Shown here: positions 16,601-24,969 of the stretch, piece after piece
How the letters are laid out: each line of letters starts with the position of its first letter
Numbering within the stretch: the stretch's first letter is position 1
Assembly (NCBI GenBank): GCA_000981645.1
Contig: LAQC01000026.1
Span: forward strand, 37,391-85,204
From: Cryomorphaceae bacterium ASP10-05a
GTDB taxonomy: Bacteria > Bacteroidota > Bacteroidia > Flavobacteriales_D > Sanyastnellaceae
Length of the DNA stretch: 47,814 bases
Direction: 5' to 3'
The notes under the pieces: generated by a model
Databases searched by the model: none
Told to the model about the DNA's origin: nothing
The model's input: only the letters and a program-made list of their open reading frames with translations
Made by a program: the position numbers and the translations under genes

Positions 16601-17589
16601 TATAGATCATCACAACTCTCTAATACTTGATCATCTTCGAAAAAATTAAAATCCAGAGAGGAATTAAACTCAAAGCCTACTCCATCTGCAAGGAAGGTTA
16701 CTCCAGAAACGACTTGTGGGGGCAGTGAGGTCCATGTAATTCCTTGAACTGGACTTCCATCCAAATACCCATCTCCACCTAAACACACCTCTTCAGAAAA
16801 ATCCGTATTAAAAATAGGGATGGTACTTACTAAAATTTGGTATGGCGTTACATTCGTGCTTTGACAGCCATTATTATCCTCTACCACCAGAGTAACAATA
16901 TATTCTCCTGGCACATCATATTGATAATCCACATTCGCTGGACCAATACTTGTTTCCCCATCTCCAAAGTTCCAGATGTAATTTTCTAATGTAAACCCAG
17001 GAGCAGGAGTTGAACCAATATCTGCAAAGGAAATACTTTGCCCAAGGCATGTTTGTATAGCATTATTAGCATCTGGCACAGGACTAACTATTGACCCATT
17101 CGCTATGGGTGTTGAACAAGGGGTTATGCAATCAAGATTTGCCTGCCAACCTCCAGTAACAAGATTTAGCTCATTATGAATGAAAACAAAAGTCAAACAC
17201 CCTGTAGGGTTATCTGCTGTAGCACTGAATGTTATTCCTGAAAAATTAAGAGAATTGCTATTCCCCATTGGAGTTCCCGTTGCGGAATCACCATTGTAAA
17301 TTAATAAGATGTCGCTATTATCAGGGTTTATATTTTGAGTGACACTAAACCCAACAAAACTCACCTGGATTCCGTCTCCATCAGTTTCGGGACAGATTGT
17401 ATATGTATATGAATTAGGTGAGTAATCGTTTCCTATAATTCCATCATTGCCATCTACTCCTCCATTATCGTCATAAAAGACTCCGCCACAAGCAGTAACA
17501 TTTCCGTTTTCTATTTCATAGACTTGGGCATTCATCATTACTATTGACCCCACAATCATCAAAATAGTAACAAGCATCTTATCTAACAT
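13660..17589 (-). CDS. Giant type B CTD (CHU_C) secreted protein with CUB-like, PKD and P-domain-like modules
   Basis: This 1309-residue protein has a signal peptide to about residue 21 (ending MMNAQ). A CUB-like module (about 25-155) opens TACGGVFYDDNGG and includes CLTFVF. A PKD domain (about 175-255; YIWNFGDGETSIG) and a proprotein-convertase P-domain-like jelly roll (about 290-450; MEHSYIGDLDITITCPDG, then NGQWTMTIVDNLGADDG) follow. Many Ig-like segments, a late PKD-like unit (about 1040-1130) and a canonical CHU_C tail (FVPTAFTPNSDGINDV, IFNRWGETVFES, GHVTVVR) complete it. It is predicted to be a T9SS-exported surface protein; no catalytic domain is seen. It is a close tandem paralogue of the gene at 17656-21309 over the first 450 residues, and carries its own -7 element. 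Confidence 0.88.
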   Translation of the reverse strand: MLDKMLVTILMIVGSIVMMNAQVYEIENGNVTACGGVFYDDNGGVDGNDGIIGNDYSPNSYTYTICPETDGDGIQVSFVGFSVTQNINPDNSDILLIYNGDSATGTPMGNSNSLNFSGITFSATADNPTGCLTFVFIHNELNLVTGGWQANLDCITPCSTPIANGSIVSPVPDANNAIQTCLGQSISFADIGSTPAPGFTLENYIWNFGDGETSIGPANVDYQYDVPGEYIVTLVVEDNNGCQSTNVTPYQILVSTIPIFNTDFSEEVCLGGDGYLDGSPVQGITWTSLPPQVVSGVTFLADGVGFEFNSSLDFNFFEDDQVLESCDDLYSIDVNMEHSYIGDLDITITCPDGTEVILLDYPNGGGGGYLGEPIDIGGDFTPGVGYDYAWTPDASNGTFGDNAIGGAPLPSGNYETTGDLCDLEGCPLNGQWTMTIVDNLGADDGNIFEWGISLNPELFPGVTTFTPEVGLSADSTFITGDFIIFTSDDANYVEFTPPALGSYEYEFTAINTFGCVTDTIVNIEVVNGPVIDAGLDLLICNDPLDMSSQVVSNDFEPEPCEFTFVLSNNGGFGFNSSEVIVSFDGVVNQTLIAFGVSESFDIAVPSGSELTLEYVFSTWGEGGGNLVTVLDDSGAVIFESDESPLEGIIFQEAVVCTGPAQLQYEWSPAEGLSNPFSPSPTVDVSQTTEFTLSVYPMGFEGCLTTDVVTVSVDPAGDPGTDSTLVLCYNYGFFDLIDVLGGNPVSTGEWVDGDGNVVVGAFNTVTDASDVFTYTVTNAGCTNSAQLDISVIPQGDPICCEFDYTSETTDALCNASSDGTFSISMISSSEGGPWTITLLDGVPVVQIADNQTTFTGLAAGSYEIGIEDAGLCITNFTIDILEPPLIALEAVMDTTICIGGTALLDSWSTTDLNNNYSYTWIDLGTGSQSVQPLYNEIYQVFAATTDGCLSPIEDVAVSVYDPLSIMVSDDTFICQDSPIVLETINPNGGFGGNNFSWAVSGNQFSSLDEVLISPSSTTEYCVTFTDGCETPALTECILVEVEETPTVSLFSSSTYGCVPHAVTFENQSSQADYVNSFWDVGDASYSGASLVEHTYEEAGLYDVKLTLESAFGCFYPQVFSNYMQVYPSPNPEFSHDPYVSTIPETVIEFINLTEGIIVEQMWIFDTLNVLGTSTEVNPTFEFPKTQGGVYPVSLYVIDFNGCEATLVNNVTINDLLNVFVPTAFTPNSDGINDVLSVKGTDIDENRFRLKIFNRWGETVFESYNLNTPWDGSHMNGDYYVEAGLYNYVIETYSRSTTNRIEIQGHVTVVR

Positions 17590-17608
17590 ATACCTTAAAT
17601 TTCTTATT

Positions 17609-17616
17609 CAAAGGTA
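17609..17616 (-). promoter_or_regulatory. TAnnTTTG -7 element upstream of the 1309-residue CHU_C gene
   Basis: TACCTTTG on the minus strand, 19 nt before the ATG at 17589, fits the -7 consensus. The -33 is not clear. The element suggests the gene is transcribed separately even though its paralogue ends only 66 nt upstream. Confidence 0.5.
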
Positions 17617-17655
17617 AGACAAAACAGAACAGAAGAAGGTTGCGTGAAATTACTA

Positions 17656-20600
17656 TTACCTCAAAATAGTTATATGTCCATATAACTTTTGCCTATCTCC
17701 TGAAGTTTTAGCTCGAGTAGTAATCTGATAAGAATAAACCCCATTAGGAACATAATGAGCTCCTGATATATGAGAACCATCCCAAAAATGGGTAGGATCA
17801 AAAGATTGGAAAACAACTTCACCCTCCCTGCTATAGACAGCCATTCTAAAATTAGCTTCATCGATGTCAATACCTTCTATTTTCCAAACTTCATTTACCC
17901 CATCACCATCTGGCGTGAAAGAAGATGGAGCGAAAAGTGAAAATCCGTTATTTATATAAACGCTATAGGACACTGTATCTGTGCACCCTTGGTTACTCTG
18001 AGTTACGAGTTCTATCTCAAACTCTGCTGGTACGTCTGCAGGAAAAGTGAATTCTGGATTTTCCTCTGTTGAAGTTCCGTAAGTATCGAAGGTCCAATAA
18101 TTATAGTCATTGAATGACGATAAGTTTTCGAAGACAAATGTGCTGTTGGGAAGAACTAATGTAAGGTCATCAGCAGTAAACTCGGCATTAGGAACATTAT
18201 ATGCATTAACGATATTTTCCTGTGAGCTTTCATACACACACCCGTCTGTACCTGTAATAGTTAAATTCACATCATAGACTCCAGGCTCAACATACGTATG
18301 AGAAGCTTGATTTATACTGTTTGATGTAGTCCCATCTCCAAACTCCCAAACAACGCTATTTACAATACTCAAATCTGCTGCTGCGCCAATAAAATTAGCA
18401 GTAACTGGTGAACAGCCCACTAGATTATCTCCAATGAAAAATGGAGAGATAAGCTCATTAAGCTGAATATCAAAACATGTTTCTATAGGTGTACTTTCAC
18501 AGGCATCAGTCATTTCTAAGCAGTAGGTAGTAGTTTGCATAGGTTCCAACACCACTGACTCTCCCACCACAGAGGTACTTATAGAAGTCCAAGTGAACGT
18601 GTATGGCTCTAACCCTCCAGATTCATTTTGAGCACTTACTGGTACTGAATCACCTAGACAAATTACTTCATCCAAAAAACCTGACATTTGCAGAGGCTGT
18701 AAGGTAGTTACTATGATTTCATCCGTATTAGTAACACAATTATCTCCATAAAAAGCTTGCGCTTGATAAACAGTCGGGTTAATTAATGGTTGAACCTCTA
18801 TACTCGTTCCATTGTATAAACCACTGTTCCAAATTACATTTACATCAGGCCCTGCATTTCCACTAAAATAAGCTTCCAATGACGCTATTCCATTTTGACA
18901 GATAGAGGTGTCATTGCTTAATGTTAATTCTAAAAGGTCTAATATGATCTCTAATTCTGTTTCTAAGGAAGGACAATCCTGACCTTCCCATAAATAAGTA
19001 AATACTCCCTCAGTATCTGAGGATGGGTCAAAGACGTCATCCACTGCATCACCCGCTGGGTTTAGCCAAGTACCTACTTCATCGGGCGTTCCTTCTAACT
19101 GCTGAAACATAGAGAAAGGTTCTGAACTAGCGCATATAGTTATACCCGCATCTTCTCCAAGGTCTGGAATTACTTGAGGAAACACATAAATACTGGCAGT
19201 AGCTTCACATCCAGGATGTCCTTCAGGAATAGCTGAAAGCGTGTATGTTGTAGGATCGGTATTATCTCCTGAGGTTGAGGGCGCATTCGGATTATCTAAT
19301 CCATCTATAGGACTCCATGAATACTGAACCTGACCAGGGCCAGAACAATATATTACCTCATTAAATATTTCACCCTCCGCTAATCCAGGGCCACTATTAA
19401 AAAACTCAACACCAGCATCATTAGTAATAGTCACAAAATTTCCTGCTACTTCACCCCAAGGTGAAAATACATATTCAAGAGATATCTCGGCTCCTGTATT
19501 AAGGGCAACTTCAAACTCTTGCTCAACATTGAATGTGGTCAATGTTTCAGAAAAAACGCCATCAATAAAAAGCTCAACTTGAGAATCATCAAAGGAATTA
19601 CCGTTTTCATTTCCTAAAGTAAAGATATAAGTACAAGGCCCTTGATCAAAATCATTCACTATTTCTGGAACTAAATCAAATTCAGATCCACAGAACCCTA
19701 ATTCTTCTGGAAGAGTTATCTGTGGCCCATTTACTACCTCTACAACGATGGTCGTATCGAAAGTACATCCAAAATTATTTGCAGCGCTGAACACATATTC
19801 ATAGTCGCCAAGAGCTGTAGGCATAATATCTAAGAAATTGCCGTCAGAACTGGTATTAGTGATAAAAGGACCCTCTACCCACGTGCTGTCTAATTCTAAA
19901 CCTATAGAAGGAGTAAAAGTAGTTATACCCGGCATTATCTCAGGATTGAAATTTAATCCCCACTCGAATATATACCCATTATCTGCACCTATATTATCTA
20001 TTATTTCTATGGACCATTCTCCATTGAGTTCACAACCGACTAGGCCACACATATCATAAGAACTCTCATAACTTCCTTCTGGCAAAATATCTACACCCGC
20101 AGAGTTATCACCCCAATTTCCATTGGTAGCTTCTGGATCCCAGTTATAATCATAACCTATACCAGGGTCTAAACTGCCATCATCAAGAGCTTCTCCAAGA
20201 AAGGTGCCTCCTCCTCCGTCTCCAAACTCTACCAATACAACAGTATTACCAGATGGACAATTTATTTGAATCTGTAAGTCTCCCATATAACTATGCTCCA
20301 TGTTTATCGTAAGATTCAGCAAATCGTCGCAATCATCTAACGTTTGCCCCTCTTCAAAAAAGTCAAAAACCAACTCAGAAGTATAAGAAGCACCTGCATC
20401 GTCTGGTAAGTAGGTCTCCCCCGCCACTACTTGAGGTGGCAAAGCAGACCATGTTTGACTTTGGACCGGGCTTCCATTAACATAACCTTCCCCTCCCAAG
20501 CAAACCTCAGATGAAAAATCTGTATTAAAAATTGGGATCGTACTCACTAGCACTTGAAGAGGAATTAGATTTAAATTTTGACAGCCATTATTATCTTCTA

Positions 20601-21309
20601 CGGTTAAAGTAACGATGTACTCTCCTGGCTCTGAAAAAGCATGTTCTATATTCTCTTGTCCCTCAACAATAGTTCCATCATCAAAATTCCAAATATAATT
20701 CTCCAAAGTAAATCCGTCTGCTGCAAAAGAACCCGCATCTTCAAATGAGATAGGTTGATTAAGACAAACAGAAACACTGTTTTCTAAATCTGGAGTAGGA
20801 TCAGAAATAGTGGAAGCTGAAGTAGGGTTAGCACATGGCGTAGTGCATGAAATAATGGCTTCCCATCCTGCGAAAGTGCCTGGACTAGTGCCACTAGGAT
20901 TAAAAACGAAAGTTAAACAACCGGAGGTATTGTTAACCGTTCCGGTAATGCTCAATCCTTGCAACGCAGTACCGGTATAGCCACCTAAAGTATTCTCTCC
21001 TGTATTATCTCCATCAAAGACAGATAAATAATCACTATTGTTTGGATTAGGACTTTGGTAAACACTAAAAAGAGCAAAATCTACAGAAATCACATCTCCA
21101 GGACTATCGGGGCATATTGTATAGGTATAAGATGTAATTGTATAATCTGCACCTGAAGTCCCAGGAGCGTCACCAGCACCACCACTATCATCTAAAAACG
21201 CGCCCCCACAAGCTGTGACTACCTCATTATTAATCTCATAATTCTGAGAAAACGCTGACAATGACATGATCATAAAAAAAACAGCTACCAACCTCTTTAA
21301 CTTCATCAT
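17656..21309 (-). CDS. Giant type B CTD (CHU_C) secreted protein, tandem paralogue
   Basis: This 1217-residue protein has a signal peptide to about residue 22 (LSAFSQ). Module order matches the downstream paralogue: CUB-like (TACGGAFLDDSGG, about 25-155), PKD (YIWNFDDGTIVEG, about 175-255), P-domain-like (MEHSYMGDLQIQINCPSG, then NGEWSIEIIDNIGADNG). Ig-like segments follow, then a PKD domain near 953-1040 (VWEFGDGTTS; HTYVEPGVYDVNLTI) and a CHU_C tail (FAPSSFTPDGDGVNEV ... GHITILR). The tail is atypical: the usual F-N-R-W-G-E core reads VYSREGEVVF, losing the conserved Trp. It is expected to be surface-exposed and exported by T9SS. Divergence from the paralogue rises after the P-domain. Confidence 0.88.
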   Translation of the reverse strand: MMKLKRLVAVFFMIMSLSAFSQNYEINNEVVTACGGAFLDDSGGAGDAPGTSGADYTITSYTYTICPDSPGDVISVDFALFSVYQSPNPNNSDYLSVFDGDNTGENTLGGYTGTALQGLSITGTVNNTSGCLTFVFNPSGTSPGTFAGWEAIISCTTPCANPTSASTISDPTPDLENSVSVCLNQPISFEDAGSFAADGFTLENYIWNFDDGTIVEGQENIEHAFSEPGEYIVTLTVEDNNGCQNLNLIPLQVLVSTIPIFNTDFSSEVCLGGEGYVNGSPVQSQTWSALPPQVVAGETYLPDDAGASYTSELVFDFFEEGQTLDDCDDLLNLTINMEHSYMGDLQIQINCPSGNTVVLVEFGDGGGGTFLGEALDDGSLDPGIGYDYNWDPEATNGNWGDNSAGVDILPEGSYESSYDMCGLVGCELNGEWSIEIIDNIGADNGYIFEWGLNFNPEIMPGITTFTPSIGLELDSTWVEGPFITNTSSDGNFLDIMPTALGDYEYVFSAANNFGCTFDTTIVVEVVNGPQITLPEELGFCGSEFDLVPEIVNDFDQGPCTYIFTLGNENGNSFDDSQVELFIDGVFSETLTTFNVEQEFEVALNTGAEISLEYVFSPWGEVAGNFVTITNDAGVEFFNSGPGLAEGEIFNEVIYCSGPGQVQYSWSPIDGLDNPNAPSTSGDNTDPTTYTLSAIPEGHPGCEATASIYVFPQVIPDLGEDAGITICASSEPFSMFQQLEGTPDEVGTWLNPAGDAVDDVFDPSSDTEGVFTYLWEGQDCPSLETELEIILDLLELTLSNDTSICQNGIASLEAYFSGNAGPDVNVIWNSGLYNGTSIEVQPLINPTVYQAQAFYGDNCVTNTDEIIVTTLQPLQMSGFLDEVICLGDSVPVSAQNESGGLEPYTFTWTSISTSVVGESVVLEPMQTTTYCLEMTDACESTPIETCFDIQLNELISPFFIGDNLVGCSPVTANFIGAAADLSIVNSVVWEFGDGTTSNSINQASHTYVEPGVYDVNLTITGTDGCVYESSQENIVNAYNVPNAEFTADDLTLVLPNSTFVFENLSSFNDYNYWTFDTYGTSTEENPEFTFPADVPAEFEIELVTQSNQGCTDTVSYSVYINNGFSLFAPSSFTPDGDGVNEVWKIEGIDIDEANFRMAVYSREGEVVFQSFDPTHFWDGSHISGAHYVPNGVYSYQITTRAKTSGDRQKLYGHITILR

Positions 21310-21336
21310 TTTTCTTCTTTGGATTCCTTTCTAAGA

Positions 21337-21344
21337 CAAAGTTA
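21337..21344 (-). promoter_or_regulatory. TAnnTTTG -7 element upstream of the 1217-residue CHU_C gene
   Basis: TAACTTTG on the minus strand lies 27 nt before the ATG at 21309, in the 85-nt gap after the upstream giant gene. It matches the consensus exactly; no convincing -33 is seen. Confidence 0.45.
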
Positions 21345-21394
21345 ATATCAATAAAGTTGCACAGATAAAAAACAACTTTTAGTTAATAAAAATC

Positions 21395-24300
21395 CTATCT
21401 TATTAAAGTTACATGACCTCTGAAATGGGCTAGTTCGGCTTTGAAAATAGATTTCACTGTTAAAGAATATGTATAAACTCCCGAAGGAGCATAATAAGCT
21501 CCATTTTTCACATTTCCCACCCATGGCTCTGACGGATCATTAGACATGAATATTACATCTCCCCACCTATCAAAAACAATTAACTGGTAGTCATTATCTG
21601 TATACCCTTTAATCTCAGGAAAGAATACTTCGTTAATCCCATCATTATTAGGGGTGAATGCACTCGGCACATACACCAAAAGTTCACTATTTACGAAAAT
21701 ACTCTCACAATATGTGCTACTGCAATTATTAATTGTAATAGCCTCTAAACAAACTTCATAACTAGTATATTCTTCGTCAGGAAATTCGTGTTGCCAATAC
21801 TCAGATTGAGTTTCGACTAGCTCATTATCTATATACCAGTTTAAGTTCTCAAACTCGACAGACTCATTTGTAAACTCAGTGATAGGGTTTAAATAGGATA
21901 GCTCATTTTCTGAAGCACTAAAATGGGAATGCGAGTTACTCCATCCTTCCACTATTGAAGGTAGGGACACCTCAGAAAAACAACCATTCGAGTTGAATGC
22001 ACTTAGGGTAATATCGTATAAATCTCCTTCATCGACCTCTAACAGGTAAGTCGATGAATTAATCAACTCGTTATTTATTCCCCAGGTATAAGTAGTGTTA
22101 TCCTCTTCTCCATAAACATTCGAGAGTTGCACTGTAAAAGGAGCGCACTGCACTAAGTCAAAAGCACTAATTAAAACTAAGGGAGATTGGTTCACAGTAA
22201 CATTACTCGATGTTTCTGCTGAGCACCCTATACTATTCACGGCCTCTACTGTAACACCAGTATTAGAGTCAGCCGTAAACTCATAGACCATTAAATCCTC
22301 ACCTATGAGATCTCCGTCCACATACCAAGTCGTATTCAAATACTCCGCATCAATACTAAAAGATACTTCTTCTCCCGAACACACAATCATGCTCTCGCTT
22401 AAAACAGGTAAGAAAGCATCTTCTATTGTAATCAAAAGCGAATCGGTTAGCGTGCAGAAATCATTTGACATGTTATAGCTCACTAAGTTAGTTCCTAGGC
22501 CTAAATTTACGAGCTCTATTTGAGTTGAAACAGCTGTAGCTTGAGTATTCCATTGTATATCAAAACTACTTGGATCGACTGGATAATTTATAAAAATTGG
22601 CTCATTCAAACATGTAACTATATCAGGAATGATGTCATAAGGAAATCCACTAACAAAGTCTATCTGAAAGTTAGCTTGGGAACTTTCGCAGATTGGATTA
22701 TTTGTAGACTCGAAGGTATACACCGCAGAATTGGTCTCTAAGTATGCTAAGTCCAACAAAACTAAAGGAGTCTCATTTACAAACCACTCCCCTGGAACTG
22801 TCACTAAATCGTTTAAATCTAATGTACCTAGAGCTTCGCAAAACACGAGACTTTCGTCTTCTCCTGCATCAACAAACTCCAGCACACTCAAATTCACAAC
22901 CAATTGGGACGGTACGCAATTATTAACCCCTTGCTCTACAAATGTATAAGACTCAAAAGATGCATTAAGGCTTACAGCTGAGTTTATCTCATTTCCTTGA
23001 TCATCTGTTATGATATATGAAGAAGAAGCGACATCAGCGGGAATTAATCCATTCAAGTCAACCACCGCTCCAGTGTTGCATAATTGTACTGCTAAATCCT
23101 GACTCTGAAAAGCATTGTCTTCTATTTGTATATTTAGGTTAGACTGAATATTAGGACAGGTGTTATTCGAGTTTACAAGAAAAAAGAGTTCTATATTACC
23201 GCCTATTTCAGGATCAAGCAAGTCCGAAATTGGGTTATTATCGATATCAAACCATTGTATATCCGATAAACCATTATCAAATGCCGTTTCTTCCATTAGA
23301 CTGATAGGCTCATCAGAAGCGCACAGATATAAATCTAGGACTTGAGGAAGCTCTGGATTATCATCCACTAAAACAGTAATAAAGGCTTGTTCCAGGGGAC
23401 AGGTCGTATGATTTGACTTGAAAATAAAAGAGTTCTCTCCGATCTCAGGAATTAATAATTGAGACTCTAATTCACTTTCACCACTCATCCAAACTCCGCT
23501 GCTTAGTTCATCTCCCGAAAAGAACTGAGTTAAATCTATAAACTCTCCATTCTCACAGAACACTATTAAGCTATCTTCTCCTGCAAAGTTAAATTGCTCA
23601 TTAATGATATTGACAGTAGACATCTCCAACGCACAGCCAACCCCAGAAATATGATATTCATAATCTCCATCTAAACCTTCCTCTGAATAATAAATCCCAT
23701 CAAACAACTCTCCTTCCGGAGTATACCAATCTCCAAAAGAAATAATATCAACCTCTAAAAAAGAATCTAAGTTAACCTCGGCAGTATTAGAGCATATTTC
23801 GATCGTATCATTGTTTCCTGCGCTTACTTCATCAATAAAAATCACTTCGATATAAGAAATATCTGCAGAACAAGGAACACTTCCAAGAACTGTATAGCGA
23901 TACAGCCCCTCTTCCACTTCCGCCTCCGTAAGACTACTATTAATAAGGTTATTACCTCCGTCGTACCAAACTCCTCCTGCATCAGCAGTGTCATCTACAT
24001 AGTCATCTAAATTTAGATTAACCCCTTCTAAAGAGCATACTAGAGCTGTTTGATCTCCTCCTGCATTAGGAAGTTCATTCTTAATAACAGAAAGCGTAGC
24101 AAACGAATTGTTACACCCAAGAACAGAATCTATGAGATAAGTAAAAGTCTCCGATTCATCAGTAACGGGATTAAAAATCCCATCAAGTTCCATACTTTCA
24201 GAATTTAACCAAACTCCATTAGGATCCGGCCCTCCACCCATAGGCTCTATCAAATCAAACTCCTCAAAGTCTTCACATATAATATATACGGTTCCATCTC

Positions 24301-24862
24301 CAGGATTAGCTGGTTCATTTATCAAAACAGGATAAATAGCTGTGTTTAGACATCCTTCGTTATCTCTACTAAGATAATAATAAGGAGTAATATCTATGAA
24401 GTTTACCTCTTGTACTAACTGATTATTTCCGTTAGACCAAATAGCTCCTTCGGTTATATACTCCGGTAAAATTTGACTAAAGTCTAGTGTTTCAAAATTT
24501 GAACATGAGTAAATAATCCCAGGACTTCCTAAATTGACATCATCTTCTAGAATTGAAAAAAAGGTTTCGGCCACCACTTCCGAACCTGAGGAGACGACAA
24601 CCTGATAAGAGCCTAAACATAGGTTTTGAATAGAACTTAAACCAACTGTATTGGTCTCAATTAATAGAATAGCACCTGAATCATCATTCCATCTGTAGGT
24701 GTACTCCTGGGCGTCAGACATAGACAACTCACATCCTCCCTCACATGAAAAACAAGAGTTCACAGGGGTAATGTCTAAATTCAAATCCGTAAAGATGAAT
24801 TCCTGAGCACTGGTAACATGAAATAAAAAGAGTGCAAATACACTGCCTATTAGCGCTTTCAT
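21395..24862 (-). CDS. Giant type B CTD (CHU_C) secreted protein with serial Ig-like modules
   Basis: This 1155-residue protein has a signal peptide to about residue 19 (FHVTSAQ). The bulk is a row of 75-85-residue repeats of the pattern 'D-G/A-G-E/D-D ... C ... DL ... L ... G-W ... Y-x-F', for example AGGDQTALVCSLEGVNLNLD and AGEDESLVFCEALGTLDLND. A PKD-like part comes near the end (QCAPFTVQLSNVYGEEDNTT), then the CHU_C sorting domain (VYVPSAFTPNNDGINEVFFP, VFDRWGDVIFMS, GHVTLIR). It lacks the CUB and P-domain modules of the two genes that follow it. It is the gene nearest to the sigma/anti-sigma cassette, separated from it by a terminator, and is probably an adhesin or matrix protein. Confidence 0.86.
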   Translation of the reverse strand: MKALIGSVFALFLFHVTSAQEFIFTDLNLDITPVNSCFSCEGGCELSMSDAQEYTYRWNDDSGAILLIETNTVGLSSIQNLCLGSYQVVVSSGSEVVAETFFSILEDDVNLGSPGIIYSCSNFETLDFSQILPEYITEGAIWSNGNNQLVQEVNFIDITPYYYLSRDNEGCLNTAIYPVLINEPANPGDGTVYIICEDFEEFDLIEPMGGGPDPNGVWLNSESMELDGIFNPVTDESETFTYLIDSVLGCNNSFATLSVIKNELPNAGGDQTALVCSLEGVNLNLDDYVDDTADAGGVWYDGGNNLINSSLTEAEVEEGLYRYTVLGSVPCSADISYIEVIFIDEVSAGNNDTIEICSNTAEVNLDSFLEVDIISFGDWYTPEGELFDGIYYSEEGLDGDYEYHISGVGCALEMSTVNIINEQFNFAGEDSLIVFCENGEFIDLTQFFSGDELSSGVWMSGESELESQLLIPEIGENSFIFKSNHTTCPLEQAFITVLVDDNPELPQVLDLYLCASDEPISLMEETAFDNGLSDIQWFDIDNNPISDLLDPEIGGNIELFFLVNSNNTCPNIQSNLNIQIEDNAFQSQDLAVQLCNTGAVVDLNGLIPADVASSSYIITDDQGNEINSAVSLNASFESYTFVEQGVNNCVPSQLVVNLSVLEFVDAGEDESLVFCEALGTLDLNDLVTVPGEWFVNETPLVLLDLAYLETNSAVYTFESTNNPICESSQANFQIDFVSGFPYDIIPDIVTCLNEPIFINYPVDPSSFDIQWNTQATAVSTQIELVNLGLGTNLVSYNMSNDFCTLTDSLLITIEDAFLPVLSESMIVCSGEEVSFSIDAEYLNTTWYVDGDLIGEDLMVYEFTADSNTGVTVEAVNSIGCSAETSSNVTVNQSPLVLISAFDLVQCAPFTVQLSNVYGEEDNTTYTWGINNELINSSTYLLEVDEGDLYDITLSAFNSNGCFSEVSLPSIVEGWSNSHSHFSASENELSYLNPITEFTNESVEFENLNWYIDNELVETQSEYWQHEFPDEEYTSYEVCLEAITINNCSSTYCESIFVNSELLVYVPSAFTPNNDGINEVFFPEIKGYTDNDYQLIVFDRWGDVIFMSNDPSEPWVGNVKNGAYYAPSGVYTYSLTVKSIFKAELAHFRGHVTLIR

Positions 24863-24912
24863 GGTTTATTTAGGTACTTAGTTTACTAGATGAAAGTTAT
24901 TAACAATAATAC

Positions 24913-24946
24913 AAAAAAGGGTCACACATATTATCTTGTGTGACCC
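24913..24946 (-). terminator. Intrinsic terminator after the anti-sigma-like gene
   Basis: A 10-bp stem GGGTCACACA (24919-24928) with TGTGTGACCC (24937-24946) and an 8-nt loop is followed on the minus strand by a T6 run (24918-24913). It ends the regulator/sigma/anti-sigma transcript before the giant CHU_C genes. Confidence 0.8.
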
Positions 24947-24969
24947 AGTTTGATTTATTTATTGTTTGG

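Noticed and set aside
13660-21309. Possibility that the paralogous giants are an assembly duplication
   Set aside because: The copies differ throughout at nucleotide and protein level, so they are true paralogues.
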